From: Teredinibacter purpureus
GTDB lineage: Bacteria; Pseudomonadota; Gammaproteobacteria; Pseudomonadales; Cellvibrionaceae
Assembly: GCF_014217335.1 (NCBI RefSeq)
Contig: NZ_CP060092.1
Location: 699,501-763,500 of the forward strand
Direction: 5' to 3'
DNA length: 64,000 nucleotides
Part shown: positions 36,957-45,250 of the stretch, piece after piece
How the letters are laid out: each line of letters starts with the position of its first letter
Position numbering within the stretch: position 1 is the stretch's first letter
The notes under the pieces: model-generated
The model's input: only the letters and a program-made list of their open reading frames with translations
Told to the model about the DNA's origin: nothing
Database searches by the model: none
Translations under genes and position numbers: made by a program

Positions 36957-37676
36957 ATGGGAAGAACCTACGAAAACCGCAAAGCCTCTATGGCCAAGAC
37001 CGGCGCCGCCAAAACAAAGCTGTACTCCAAGTACGGAAAAGAAATCTACGTGTGCGCTAAAAACGGCGGTACCGAAACCGACGCCAACCTCAGTTTACGT
37101 AGACTGATAGAAAAGGCCAAAAAAGACCAAGTACCGGGCAACATCATTGAAAAAGCCTTGGATAAAGCACGCGGCGGCGGCGGCGAAGATTTTGTAACGG
37201 TGCGGTTTGAAGGGTTCGGCCCAGGCAATTGCATGGTTATCGTGGATTGCTTAACCGACAACAACAATCGCACCTTCGGTGAAGTAAGAACCTGCTTCAA
37301 CAAAGTTAAAGCAAAACTAGGCGCGCAGGGTGCCGTTGCCCATATGTTCGACCACCGCGCAGTATTCGCATTTAAACATGACGACGAAGAAACCGTTCTT
37401 GACGCGCTAATGGAAGACGATGTTGATATAGCCGATATCGAAAATGAAGACGGGGTACTCACAGTACTTGCACCACAAACCGAATTTTTTAAAACCAAAA
37501 CAGCGCTGGCTAAATCATTTGGTGAGTTAGATTTTGAGATGGAAGAAATTACTTTTATTCCACAAACCTATACCGAACTTAGCGCTGAAGACGCGGAGCA
37601 ATTGGAGCGTTTTATAGATCTATTGAATGACTGTGATGATGTGCAAGAGGTTTATCATAACGCTGAACTTCCATAA
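36957..37676 (+). CDS. YebC/PmpR (YeeN-type) family protein
   Basis: A 239-residue protein of the YebC/TACO1 family. The N terminus [35 protein letters not shown] is of YeeN type rather than the canonical MAGHSKW start. It then has [17 protein letters not shown], the family core [23 protein letters not shown], and [13 protein letters not shown]. Family members act as DNA-binding regulators and, as shown for YebC and TACO1, help ribosomes through polyproline stretches. The window encodes several proline-rich linkers, but no specific link is implied. The start has no strong RBS but fits the family. Confidence 0.92.
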   Translation: MGRTYENRKASMAKTGAAKTKLYSKYGKEIYVCAKNGGTETDANLSLRRLIEKAKKDQVPGNIIEKALDKARGGGGEDFVTVRFEGFGPGNCMVIVDCLTDNNNRTFGEVRTCFNKVKAKLGAQGAVAHMFDHRAVFAFKHDDEETVLDALMEDDVDIADIENEDGVLTVLAPQTEFFKTKTALAKSFGELDFEMEEITFIPQTYTELSAEDAEQLERFIDLLNDCDDVQEVYHNAELP

Positions 37677-38235
37677 AAATAACTCAACGCACTATTCATT
37701 TTATTTCCTCGACAGCTCACGTAAATTCTTTACGGATTGGCGTGAGCCCCGCCTATTTATTACCCCCTTTTTACTGCCAATTATTTATTTTCGCCTATTT
37801 ACTTTTTATTTTTACATACAAACGTTTTATTTAACCAAACTATTTTACTAACCAAAATTAATTTATGTATTTAAAAATAAGCACACAATACTTGTTAAAA
37901 ATTCAACATGACTATTAGAAATTAAACAGACTCATTTGATTTCAACTGCACGACGCATTTAATAATCCATTTATTAAATTTGATTTAAACCGACAAAAAA
38001 AACATTTTTACGATAAATATCCGTTTTTGGCACGAAAAACACTAGCACGCCAACCCGAATTTTATTTAGATTGTGCGCCGAAGATTGGTGCGAAATAATT
38101 TTAATAAAATTGCGCCTATCTCCTGCTTTTTTCCGTCAAGCGACCTGCGCAATGTATTTTCTGCGTCGTCTAGATCGAGTTTGGTATACAAGCGTCCCGA
38201 TTTATACGCCTGTCTTTCTCTCTATAACAATTAAA
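37677..38235. other. 559-bp AT-rich intergenic region
   Basis: It is markedly richer in A/T than the neighbours (especially 37770-38010). A dyad (GCTCACG 37715-37721 with CGTGAGC 37741-37747, plus an inner hairpin) follows yebC but has no T-run. No gene was recognised. It probably holds the cytochrome promoter. Confidence 0.5.
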
Positions 38236-39663
38236 ATGGAGCGCAGAATTCATCATCTGCGTAGGCTAATGAAATTATTTCTCAGCACTTTTTGGATCCT
38301 AACGACCCTACTGTCTTCCGCCCTTGCCTATTCCGCAACGGCTATTGAAAATCGTACGGCTTCCACTGCAACCTCTCAACCTTTTCCGCCACACCGTGCC
38401 ACCACTACCACCGGAAAAGAAATTGACCACAAAAATTTCGACGACGCTCAAGTATGCGGCAGCTGTCACGGTGAAATTTACGAAGAATGGCAAACCTCTA
38501 TGATGGCACGCGCATGGGAAGACCCTCTTTATCGCGCCTTATTAAACAAAGCCAGCATCGCAACGGATGGCGCCGTTGATAATTTTTGTACCGGTTGTCA
38601 CACGCCCATTGGCTTACTCTCCGGACAAATTAATTCAGACGTAAACCGACAAGCCCCCGGTACTGAAAACGAGTTGCACCTGCCCGGTGTTGACTGTGAA
38701 GCGTGTCATAACATGAGTGCCATTAATGGCTTAGAAAATGGCGCCTACGTGTTAAACGCCCAAATAGGTGATCGCCCCTTAAAACTTGGCTCACGTTCCG
38801 ACGCGGTATCACCGTATCACGACACCGAATATTCAGATTTACATACTCGTTCGGAGTTTTGCGGCACCTGCCACAACGTGTCTCATCCGTTTAACCAGGT
38901 GCCCATCGAGCGCACCTACGACGAGTGGTACGAAAGCACGTATCGTACTGATGGGGTAGAGTGCCAAGATTGCCATATGAAACCCGTGAAGGGCAAAGCC
39001 GCCATAATGGGGCCGGAGCGAGAAGATCGTGCCAGCCATCATTTTGCATCCGCTAACACCACCATCATGCAGTATTTTGGTGATCACAAGCAGGCCGATA
39101 GGGCGCGTAGCCTGCTCGCCACAGCAGCCGAACTAGAACTACTCGAAGCCCCTAGCAACCCTATTCCAGGCGAACGAACACACTTTAGCCTTCGCGTTAA
39201 AAACACGGGTGCAGGCCATAAGCTACCGACCGGTTTTCCCGAAGGCCGTGAAGTATGGCTTGATATCACCCTCACCGACGCTAGCGGCAAAATTGTCTAT
39301 AGTTCGGGTAAAATAACAAAGGGTAAAACAGAGCCTGGTACCCGTAATTACAAAGTACATTTAGGTGATGACGACGGAAAAGAAGTTGATATTGAAGTGT
39401 GGACAGTAAGCCGCATTCTGTCCGATAACCGATTACTACCAAAAGGCTATGCCGATGAGCGGTATGAATTTGTCGTTCCGGAATGGGCCAGCGCACCTTT
39501 AACGCTCGATGCGAAATTACGCTACTGGCCGTTTTCTCAAGCAATTGCCGACCACTTGCTCGGTGAAGGCGAAATAGAAGTGCAAATTGAAACGATAGCC
39601 GAGTTAACCAAAGAAATTGCGTTAGCGACCGTGCAATCCCCCCCTGTTGCTATGCGGGACTAA
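38236..39663 (+). CDS. Periplasmic five-haem cytochrome c (cytochrome c-554-like)
   Basis: From ATG 38236 the product is 475 residues, with an Arg-rich n-region and a hydrophobic signal segment (KLFLSTFWILTTLLSSALA). ATG 38269 is an alternative start, and the longer frame from TTG 38071 is unlikely. Five CXXCH haem sites are visible: CGSCH, CTGCH, CEACH, CGTCH and CQDCH, plus candidate distal His ligands (HDTEYSDLH, HHF). The C-terminal ~190 residues form a beta-rich domain (SLRVKNTGAGHKLPTGFPEGREVWLDITL). It is a periplasmic electron carrier or oxidoreductase. No dedicated partner is nearby. Confidence 0.85.
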   Translation: MERRIHHLRRLMKLFLSTFWILTTLLSSALAYSATAIENRTASTATSQPFPPHRATTTTGKEIDHKNFDDAQVCGSCHGEIYEEWQTSMMARAWEDPLYRALLNKASIATDGAVDNFCTGCHTPIGLLSGQINSDVNRQAPGTENELHLPGVDCEACHNMSAINGLENGAYVLNAQIGDRPLKLGSRSDAVSPYHDTEYSDLHTRSEFCGTCHNVSHPFNQVPIERTYDEWYESTYRTDGVECQDCHMKPVKGKAAIMGPEREDRASHHFASANTTIMQYFGDHKQADRARSLLATAAELELLEAPSNPIPGERTHFSLRVKNTGAGHKLPTGFPEGREVWLDITLTDASGKIVYSSGKITKGKTEPGTRNYKVHLGDDDGKEVDIEVWTVSRILSDNRLLPKGYADERYEFVVPEWASAPLTLDAKLRYWPFSQAIADHLLGEGEIEVQIETIAELTKEIALATVQSPPVAMRD

Positions 39664-39685
39664 CATCCATTCCCACGCATCACAC

Positions 39686-39735
39686 CAAAAACCCTAGCCG
39701 TACCGGCCAATATGCTCAATACGGCTAGGGTTTCT
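39686..39735. terminator. Bidirectional terminator between cytochrome and exonuclease genes
   Basis: A long stem of ~14 bp (around 39689-39702 with 39720-39733, ACCCTAGCCGTA/TACGGCTAGGGT), with A-rich left and T-rich right flanks. It lies between convergent stops. Confidence 0.85.
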
Positions 39736-39764
39736 CCCTCGCAATACAACACTCACACACAACA

Positions 39765-40454
39765 CTAAACAGCCGCCAGCGGTAAATGGCCCAGTTTAAG
39801 CGTACCCACATCTCCGGTATAAGCCATTTGCGCCAATAGCAATTCCGCTGTCGCTCTCGCGTCGGCCAGTGCATTGTGCTGATTAACCGGTGCAAGCCCA
39901 TAACGCTTCCGGCATTCACTTAAACGCAGGCTATGGTGCTTCCCTTGCAATTGCATACGCCGTTTTTCGAGAACCATTGTATCTAACGAGGTAAAAAATA
40001 ACGGGCAACGAAAAACCTCTAAGGTCGCTTTTTGAATAAAACGAATATCGATAGGCGCATGATGAAACACCACTATGCAATCCTGCATTTGCTTCATCAA
40101 TAACATCAACACGGCTGCAACACTTTTCGCGCCGGCAATATTGCTATCGTGAAGCCCATGAATTTTAATGCTGTCACCCGCGCCTTTATCGGTATGAATA
40201 AGTAGATGCTTGGCGCTCGCATTAACAATTCTGCCGTTTTCAATCAACACCCAACCAATACTTAAAAGATCGCACTTTTTTGGGTCTAAACCACTCATTT
40301 CGCAATCAACCACTAAAAATCGCGTATCACAAAAAAGCTGAGTGCGAGAAAAAGGGTGTTGCTCATATAGACCCGACAACGCTGTACCTTGGGCTTTATC
40401 TTTTCGAGCCCACCGTTTAAAACGATGGCTAATATTATAAAATACCACCACCAA
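39765..40454 (-). CDS. DnaQ-like 3'-5' exonuclease
   Basis: A 229-residue DEDDh-type exonuclease. It has ExoI FLVVDCEMSGLDPKKCDLLSIG (here D-x-E), ExoII VFHHAPIDIRFIQ, and ExoIII with the catalytic HNALADARATAELL near the C terminus. An N-terminal stretch of ~35 residues precedes the domain. Its start overlaps the end of the DUF294 gene by 20 nt, a common gene pair in gammaproteobacteria often near actP. The substrate could be nucleotides or nucleic acid ends; it is not the replicative proofreading subunit by context. Confidence 0.9.
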   Translation of the reverse strand: MVVVFYNISHRFKRWARKDKAQGTALSGLYEQHPFSRTQLFCDTRFLVVDCEMSGLDPKKCDLLSIGWVLIENGRIVNASAKHLLIHTDKGAGDSIKIHGLHDSNIAGAKSVAAVLMLLMKQMQDCIVVFHHAPIDIRFIQKATLEVFRCPLFFTSLDTMVLEKRRMQLQGKHHSLRLSECRKRYGLAPVNQHNALADARATAELLLAQMAYTGDVGTLKLGHLPLAAV

Positions 40455-42318
40455 ACCTCGCTTTCATTGCCGCTTGCGCCTGCCGCACCAAATGAAACGC
40501 TTCTTTAAGTTGATGGCGCATTAACGGTGATAATGTTTTCGGGTCGAGATGATTGTCCACGTCCTGTCCAGCGCGAAATTGCGCACCCTGAGACTCCAAT
40601 CGGATTCCTGCAATAAATTCATGCGCATCAATTAAGCTGGACGCAAGTGCCTTGGACATAACACCCCCCGCTTCGATGGCTTTCAAACGTTCAAACGTTG
40701 TGACGGGCCACACTCCTGCACTCAAACTGTAATTACGTGCAATATCAACAATTGGAATGGTGCCGCGTTTTTTTAAATCTAACGTACGATTATGATCACC
40801 GTCCTTTTCCAGTACGAAGGTTTTAAAAAAACCTAAAGGCGGCGAATGGCTAAGGGAGTTTTCACTCATTAACGCCAAAAATATAGTATTTTTTTGTGCT
40901 TTGTCTAATACCGTTTGACGTAATTGTTGGGTGAGTGACGCATCGCCAGCAATATGACGCATATCGAAAAATATACTAGCGTGCATTAGCGCTTTGGGTG
41001 ATGGCTGTTCTATCCAGACACTAAAGCACCGCCTCCATTCACTTAAGGTTAAACGCCATTTGGGATTGCGAGCCATAATATCGCCGGGACACAGCACCAC
41101 ACCACATTGATGTAAGCCATCATTCACGATTTCCGCTAGCTGCTTAAAATATTCGCTTTGCGTCGGTAACCCCTTATCCGCAATAATTAACGCGTTATCC
41201 TGATCCGAGCCCAACACTTGTTCTTGCCGCGCTTGTGAACCAAATGCGAGCCACGCGAATGGGCAGGGTGCCTCGCCGAGTTGTTGCTGCGCTATCTCGA
41301 TTAAGCGTTTCGTTATGCCATCCGTAAGTGATGTAATAATTTCCCCCACATCAACGGCCCGTGTATCGCGTTCGATTAAAGCTGCCACTAAATTCGGGAA
41401 TTGTTTAGAAATATCGCGCAGTGCGGTAACAGAATTCGCATGCTTTATCGACCCGGTTAGCGATACGGGCTCTATATTATTCGCACGCACTATATCGCTT
41501 AAGCCAATTAGGCCAATCGGCGATTGGTTTTCTATCACCGGCAGGTGATGGATATTCGCCGACATCATCGTTAATTGCGCTTGATGTAGAACCGCATTTT
41601 TCTCGATGCTAACAGGGCTTTCAGTCATCACCGTTGCTATTTCTATGCTATCGGCAATACCCTCTGCCAATACTCGCGTACGTAAATCACGGTCGGTAAC
41701 AATGCCTACAAGCCGACTATTATCGGTTATCAATAACGATGAAATATTACGTTCTTTCATTATTGTTGCCGCTTCGCGAATGCTGATCGAAGGCAAGGCC
41801 GAGATGGCGGGGCTGGTCATAAAATCTTGCACACGCTGATCCAAAAAACTTTCACGTTCTGTATCACGAAAGGGTTGTATGCGTGTTTCTGTTTGAACAT
41901 CATCGCGCTTGAACTGTAATGAGAAGCTGTCGCATAGATACGCGAAGTAGCGGTCTACGTTATAAAGCCCTTGATAAGCATTCGAAGAAAGTTCGTAATA
42001 CAAACAATCTTCAAGAACCGTTACACAAAAATTTTCGTCGCCCAATTCTATTAAGCACTGAGGAATTAAAAAATCACCTTCACTTAGCCGGTCTATCAAC
42101 TCTTTTTTGGCGGTGCGAATTTCTAGGCTTCCGCTACGCACAATAAGCATGCCCGGTATTGTATCGGGTATGCCATTGGCAAAAGTTAGTACATTGCCCG
42201 ATTTATTAAAGGCGGTGTAGCTACTATCACAAACAGATTCGAGTGCCGCTTCGCTTAAATGACCGAAGAGCGCTTGTCGCGAGAGGAAGCTTTGCACATC
42301 ACTCGTTTCACTGACCAT
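40435..42318 (-). CDS. CNMP-binding / CBS pair / DUF294 nucleotidyltransferase-like protein
   Basis: A 627-residue signalling-type protein. An N-terminal cyclic-nucleotide-binding-like domain (~10-125) is followed by two CBS motifs (~175-300: VQDFMTSPAISALPSISIREAATIM; IATVMTESPVSIEKNAVLHQ), then a DUF294 nucleotidyltransferase-like domain (~330-480). The last has GSQARQEQVLGSDQDNALI, the pol-beta-type GS...DxD motif, and is followed by the DUF294 C-terminal helical region. Proteins of this class lie beside DnaQ-like exonucleases and acetate symporters, as here. The role is probably nucleotide-sensing control of transport or metabolism (inference). Confidence 0.9.
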   Translation of the reverse strand: MVSETSDVQSFLSRQALFGHLSEAALESVCDSSYTAFNKSGNVLTFANGIPDTIPGMLIVRSGSLEIRTAKKELIDRLSEGDFLIPQCLIELGDENFCVTVLEDCLYYELSSNAYQGLYNVDRYFAYLCDSFSLQFKRDDVQTETRIQPFRDTERESFLDQRVQDFMTSPAISALPSISIREAATIMKERNISSLLITDNSRLVGIVTDRDLRTRVLAEGIADSIEIATVMTESPVSIEKNAVLHQAQLTMMSANIHHLPVIENQSPIGLIGLSDIVRANNIEPVSLTGSIKHANSVTALRDISKQFPNLVAALIERDTRAVDVGEIITSLTDGITKRLIEIAQQQLGEAPCPFAWLAFGSQARQEQVLGSDQDNALIIADKGLPTQSEYFKQLAEIVNDGLHQCGVVLCPGDIMARNPKWRLTLSEWRRCFSVWIEQPSPKALMHASIFFDMRHIAGDASLTQQLRQTVLDKAQKNTIFLALMSENSLSHSPPLGFFKTFVLEKDGDHNRTLDLKKRGTIPIVDIARNYSLSAGVWPVTTFERLKAIEAGGVMSKALASSLIDAHEFIAGIRLESQGAQFRAGQDVDNHLDPKTLSPLMRHQLKEAFHLVRQAQAAMKARFGGGIL

Positions 42319-42395
42319 TGCTCGTTACTCTTATTGTGTTCTGCGCTCTTATTTTATTACAGATTTTATGTAATGATTTTGAGCACCTTTAATTA

Positions 42396-42899
42396 TTATT
42401 CGTTAGCAAAATTTTCGCGTGAAAAACTAGTTTTATAGTCCACAAATAGTGCGGGTACTTCCGCATAAAAATAGACATCGTCAATATGCACGACTAGCCT
42501 AAGCTGGCTAATCGCAGGGTCTGCTACCGTAATATTGGCATGCCAGGCCGTACTATCATTAACGGTTGCCATTGGTTGTGGCTGAATTTCGGTTTGCCCG
42601 TCGAATTCGGCAATGTGCGCGCTCGTCAACGGGCGGCTACTGTCCAAGCTAAGATTAATCACGCTTGCACTCGCCCGCTCAGCCGTAAGCGTAATTTCAA
42701 GGTCGACATTTTTTAAGGTACACGCACCGCTTTGGTAACGGCAATTAGATTTTGCAGCCAACTTATACGTACTGCCCGACGTTGCCGCTTGAGGTTTTTC
42801 TGAAACATGATTATCGACAGCTAAATACGCTATTACCGCTAAAATCGGTGCTATAAGCATCGCAATAATCATATGCTTGTTAGTGAAATGTTTTAGCAT
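42396..42899 (-). CDS. Small membrane-anchored protein of unknown function
   Basis: From ATG 42897-42899, preceded by AAAGAGAA, the product is 167 residues. An upstream in-frame start at 42968 would add 23 Lys/Arg-rich residues and is not favoured. It has one N-terminal TM helix (MIIAMLIAPILAVIAYLAV) and a periplasmic domain with a Cys pair (NCRYQSGACTL) and beta-strand pattern. I do not recognise a named family. It sits between actP and the DUF294 gene on the same strand, a location where such anchored proteins recur next to actP in relatives. Confidence 0.65.
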   Translation of the reverse strand: MLKHFTNKHMIIAMLIAPILAVIAYLAVDNHVSEKPQAATSGSTYKLAAKSNCRYQSGACTLKNVDLEITLTAERASASVINLSLDSSRPLTSAHIAEFDGQTEIQPQPMATVNDSTAWHANITVADPAISQLRLVVHIDDVYFYAEVPALFVDYKTSFSRENFANE

Positions 42900-43034
42900 G
42901 CGAATTCTCTTTTTGCATTTTATTGTACGTTGAACGGATATTGCATCACGGCGTTTGGACCTTTCCAAGCGTTTCCATCAGCCAAAAACGATTCCTCACT
43001 TTATTATGCTACGAAAACACCTCTCTCAAAACCG

Positions 43035-43070
43035 AAAAAACACAGAGAACAAATGCTCCCTGTGTTTTTA
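43035..43070 (-). terminator. Terminator after actP
   Basis: Stem AAAAACACAG/CTGTGTTTTT (43036-43045 with 43060-43069). On the minus strand it ends in a T-run, 30 nt past the actP stop. Confidence 0.85.
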
Positions 43071-43098
43071 GGTACTCACTTAAGTGTAAACCGTAGAA

Positions 43099-44829
43099 TC
43101 AATGCCCGGTCACTTCTCCGGCACCCGCAGGGATTCGAATATCCTCAACGAGATGCTGAATATGCTCAGGCGGCTCAGCGGTTACCCGTGAAACAGCAAA
43201 AGCAATAATAAAGTTAACCAATGCGCCGACTGCGCCAAAAGCATTTGGCTCAATACCGAAGAACCAATTCGCTGGCATATCGCCCAAGAACGAAGTACTC
43301 GCAATAAACATTACGCCTTTATGCTGGAATACATACAGCAACGTAACGGTTATACCCGCAATCATGCCGCTAATCGCCCCTTCCTTATTAATGCGCTTAC
43401 TAAAGATACCCATCATAAGCGCTGGAAATATAGACGACGCCGCAAGCCCAAAGGCTAGTGCCACCGTTCCAGCAGCGAAATCGGGTGGATTAAAGCCAAG
43501 GTAACCCGCTACACCAATAGCACCGGCCATTGCGATTCGGCTGGCGAGAAGCTCTTGCTTCTCATTAATGTCAGGCCGAAATACGCCTTTCAATAAATCG
43601 TGTGATATCGCTGACGCAATTGCCAACAGCAGGCCAGCCGCTGTAGAAAGTGCCGCCGCCAAACCACCGGCCGCCACTAACGCAATCACCCAATTCGGTA
43701 AGCGTGCAATTTCAGGATTCGCCAACACCATAATATCGCGATCGACTTTCACCATTTCGTTCGTGGCTTTGTCTGCGGTATATGAAATTCGGCCATCACC
43801 GTTTTTATCTTCGAACGCGAGTAAGCCGGTTTTTTCCCAATTCTTAAACCATGCTGGCCGCTCTTCGTACATCAAATTTTGACCTTGAGCAGGTTCAATA
43901 GTCTGATGCAGGTTAAGACGCGCCATTGCCGCAACAGCGGGAGCAGTAGTATAGAGGATGGTAATAAACACTAAAGCCCAGCCCGCAGATTTACGTGCAT
44001 CACTCACTTTAGACACGGTGAAAAAGCGGATAATCACATGAGGCAAGCCCGCCGTACCGATCATAAGCGATAGGGTATAGACGAACGTATTCAAACCGCT
44101 CAGCCGTTTGGAGGTGGTGTATTCAGCAAAGCCCAGCTCCGTCACCACTTGGTCAAGCCTGTCGAGCAAGAAAGTATCGGTGCCCAATAGCGTACTGCCT
44201 AAGCCAATTTGTGGAATGGGGTTACCGGTTAGCTGTAACGAAATGAAAATAGCCGGAATGGTGTAGGCGAAGATCAAAACGCAATACTGTGCTATTTGCG
44301 TATAGGTAATGCCTTTCATACCGCCCATAACGGCGTAGATAAATACAATCGTCATACCCACTAATAGACCAACGTCGTAACTCACCTCTAGGAAACGCGA
44401 AAATGCAACGCCAACGCCTTTCATTTGACCAATTACGTAGGTTACCGACGCAACAATCAGACACACTACCGCAACAATACGCGCAGCTTTCGAGTAAAAG
44501 CGATCGCCAATAAATTCGGGTACGGTAAATTTGCCATATTTGCGTAAATAGGGCGCTAAAAGCATCGCAAGCAGTACATAACCGCCGGTCCAGCCCATTA
44601 AAAATACGCTACCGCCGTAGCCGAAAAAGGCAATAAGGCCTGCCATCGAAATAAAGGAGGCTGCAGACATCCAATCGGCGGCAGTCGCCATGCCGTTGGC
44701 CACCGGGTGAATACCGCCACCGGCAACGTAGAATTCACTCGTAGTACCCGCTCGAGCCCAGAAGGCGATTCCTATATAAACAGCGAAGGTTATACCTACG
44801 ATGATAAAGGTTAGTGTTTGTAATTCCAT
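43099..44829 (-). CDS. actP: Cation/acetate symporter ActP (SSS family)
   Basis: A 576-residue sodium:solute symporter with ~13 predicted TM segments. It opens MELQTLTFIIVGITFAVYIGIAFWARAG with FYVAGGGIHPVANGMATAADWMSAASFISMAG. The stretch GLAAALSTAAGLLLAIASAISHDL is the SSS family signature region. It takes up acetate and other short carboxylates across the inner membrane. An extra hydrophilic loop (~300-345, with NGDGRISYTADKA, like an EF-hand DxNxDGxI) is notable. It lies 10 nt downstream of the DUF4212 gene in one operon, divergent from the sensor kinase gene. Confidence 0.94.
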   Translation of the reverse strand: MELQTLTFIIVGITFAVYIGIAFWARAGTTSEFYVAGGGIHPVANGMATAADWMSAASFISMAGLIAFFGYGGSVFLMGWTGGYVLLAMLLAPYLRKYGKFTVPEFIGDRFYSKAARIVAVVCLIVASVTYVIGQMKGVGVAFSRFLEVSYDVGLLVGMTIVFIYAVMGGMKGITYTQIAQYCVLIFAYTIPAIFISLQLTGNPIPQIGLGSTLLGTDTFLLDRLDQVVTELGFAEYTTSKRLSGLNTFVYTLSLMIGTAGLPHVIIRFFTVSKVSDARKSAGWALVFITILYTTAPAVAAMARLNLHQTIEPAQGQNLMYEERPAWFKNWEKTGLLAFEDKNGDGRISYTADKATNEMVKVDRDIMVLANPEIARLPNWVIALVAAGGLAAALSTAAGLLLAIASAISHDLLKGVFRPDINEKQELLASRIAMAGAIGVAGYLGFNPPDFAAGTVALAFGLAASSIFPALMMGIFSKRINKEGAISGMIAGITVTLLYVFQHKGVMFIASTSFLGDMPANWFFGIEPNAFGAVGALVNFIIAFAVSRVTAEPPEHIQHLVEDIRIPAGAGEVTGH

Positions 44830-44839
44830 GGTTCTCTCC

Positions 44840-45103
44840 TTAGTCGTTTACGCCGTATTTACGGTCAAGTGCCGCCATGCGGTGTGAATAGAAGAAAACG
44901 ATGGCTACAAAACCATACATTGACCCTTGTTGAGCAAACCAAAACCCCAGCTTGTAGCCGCCGAGACGTATTGCATTGAGCTGGTCGACAAAAACAATGC
45001 CTGCCAGGTAGGAAATTGTGAACCATATTACTAACAAGATAACCATCAATTTAAGGTTGGCTTGCCAATAGGCTTTTCTCATTTCTGTATTATTATCTGC
45101 CAT
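44840..45103 (-). CDS. DUF4212 small membrane subunit of the acetate symporter
   Basis: An 87-residue, two-TM protein (helices ~17-36 and ~48-70) with AYWQANLKLMVILLVIW and ending AALDRKYGVND, the pattern of DUF4212 proteins that precede ActP-like symporters (YjcH plays that role in enterics). It starts the operon and is followed 10 nt later by actP. Confidence 0.9.
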   Translation of the reverse strand: MADNNTEMRKAYWQANLKLMVILLVIWFTISYLAGIVFVDQLNAIRLGGYKLGFWFAQQGSMYGFVAIVFFYSHRMAALDRKYGVND

Positions 45104-45250
45104 GTCGTTCTCCGAGAATATTGTCCCAGCGAGAGAGTAACAGGAGTTATAAACAGTCGCAGCCCTACTTTAGTCTAATTTTATTTTGGGCAGTGGCATG
45201 AGGTAGTGTATGCAAAGTAGACTTACCTTTCGCCCTACAGGACCTAAACC

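Noticed and set aside
37627..37851. Plus-strand ORF of 74 residues overlapping the end of yebC
   Set aside because: It is AT-rich, mostly phenylalanine/tyrosine/leucine from low-complexity DNA, with no RBS and no family resemblance.
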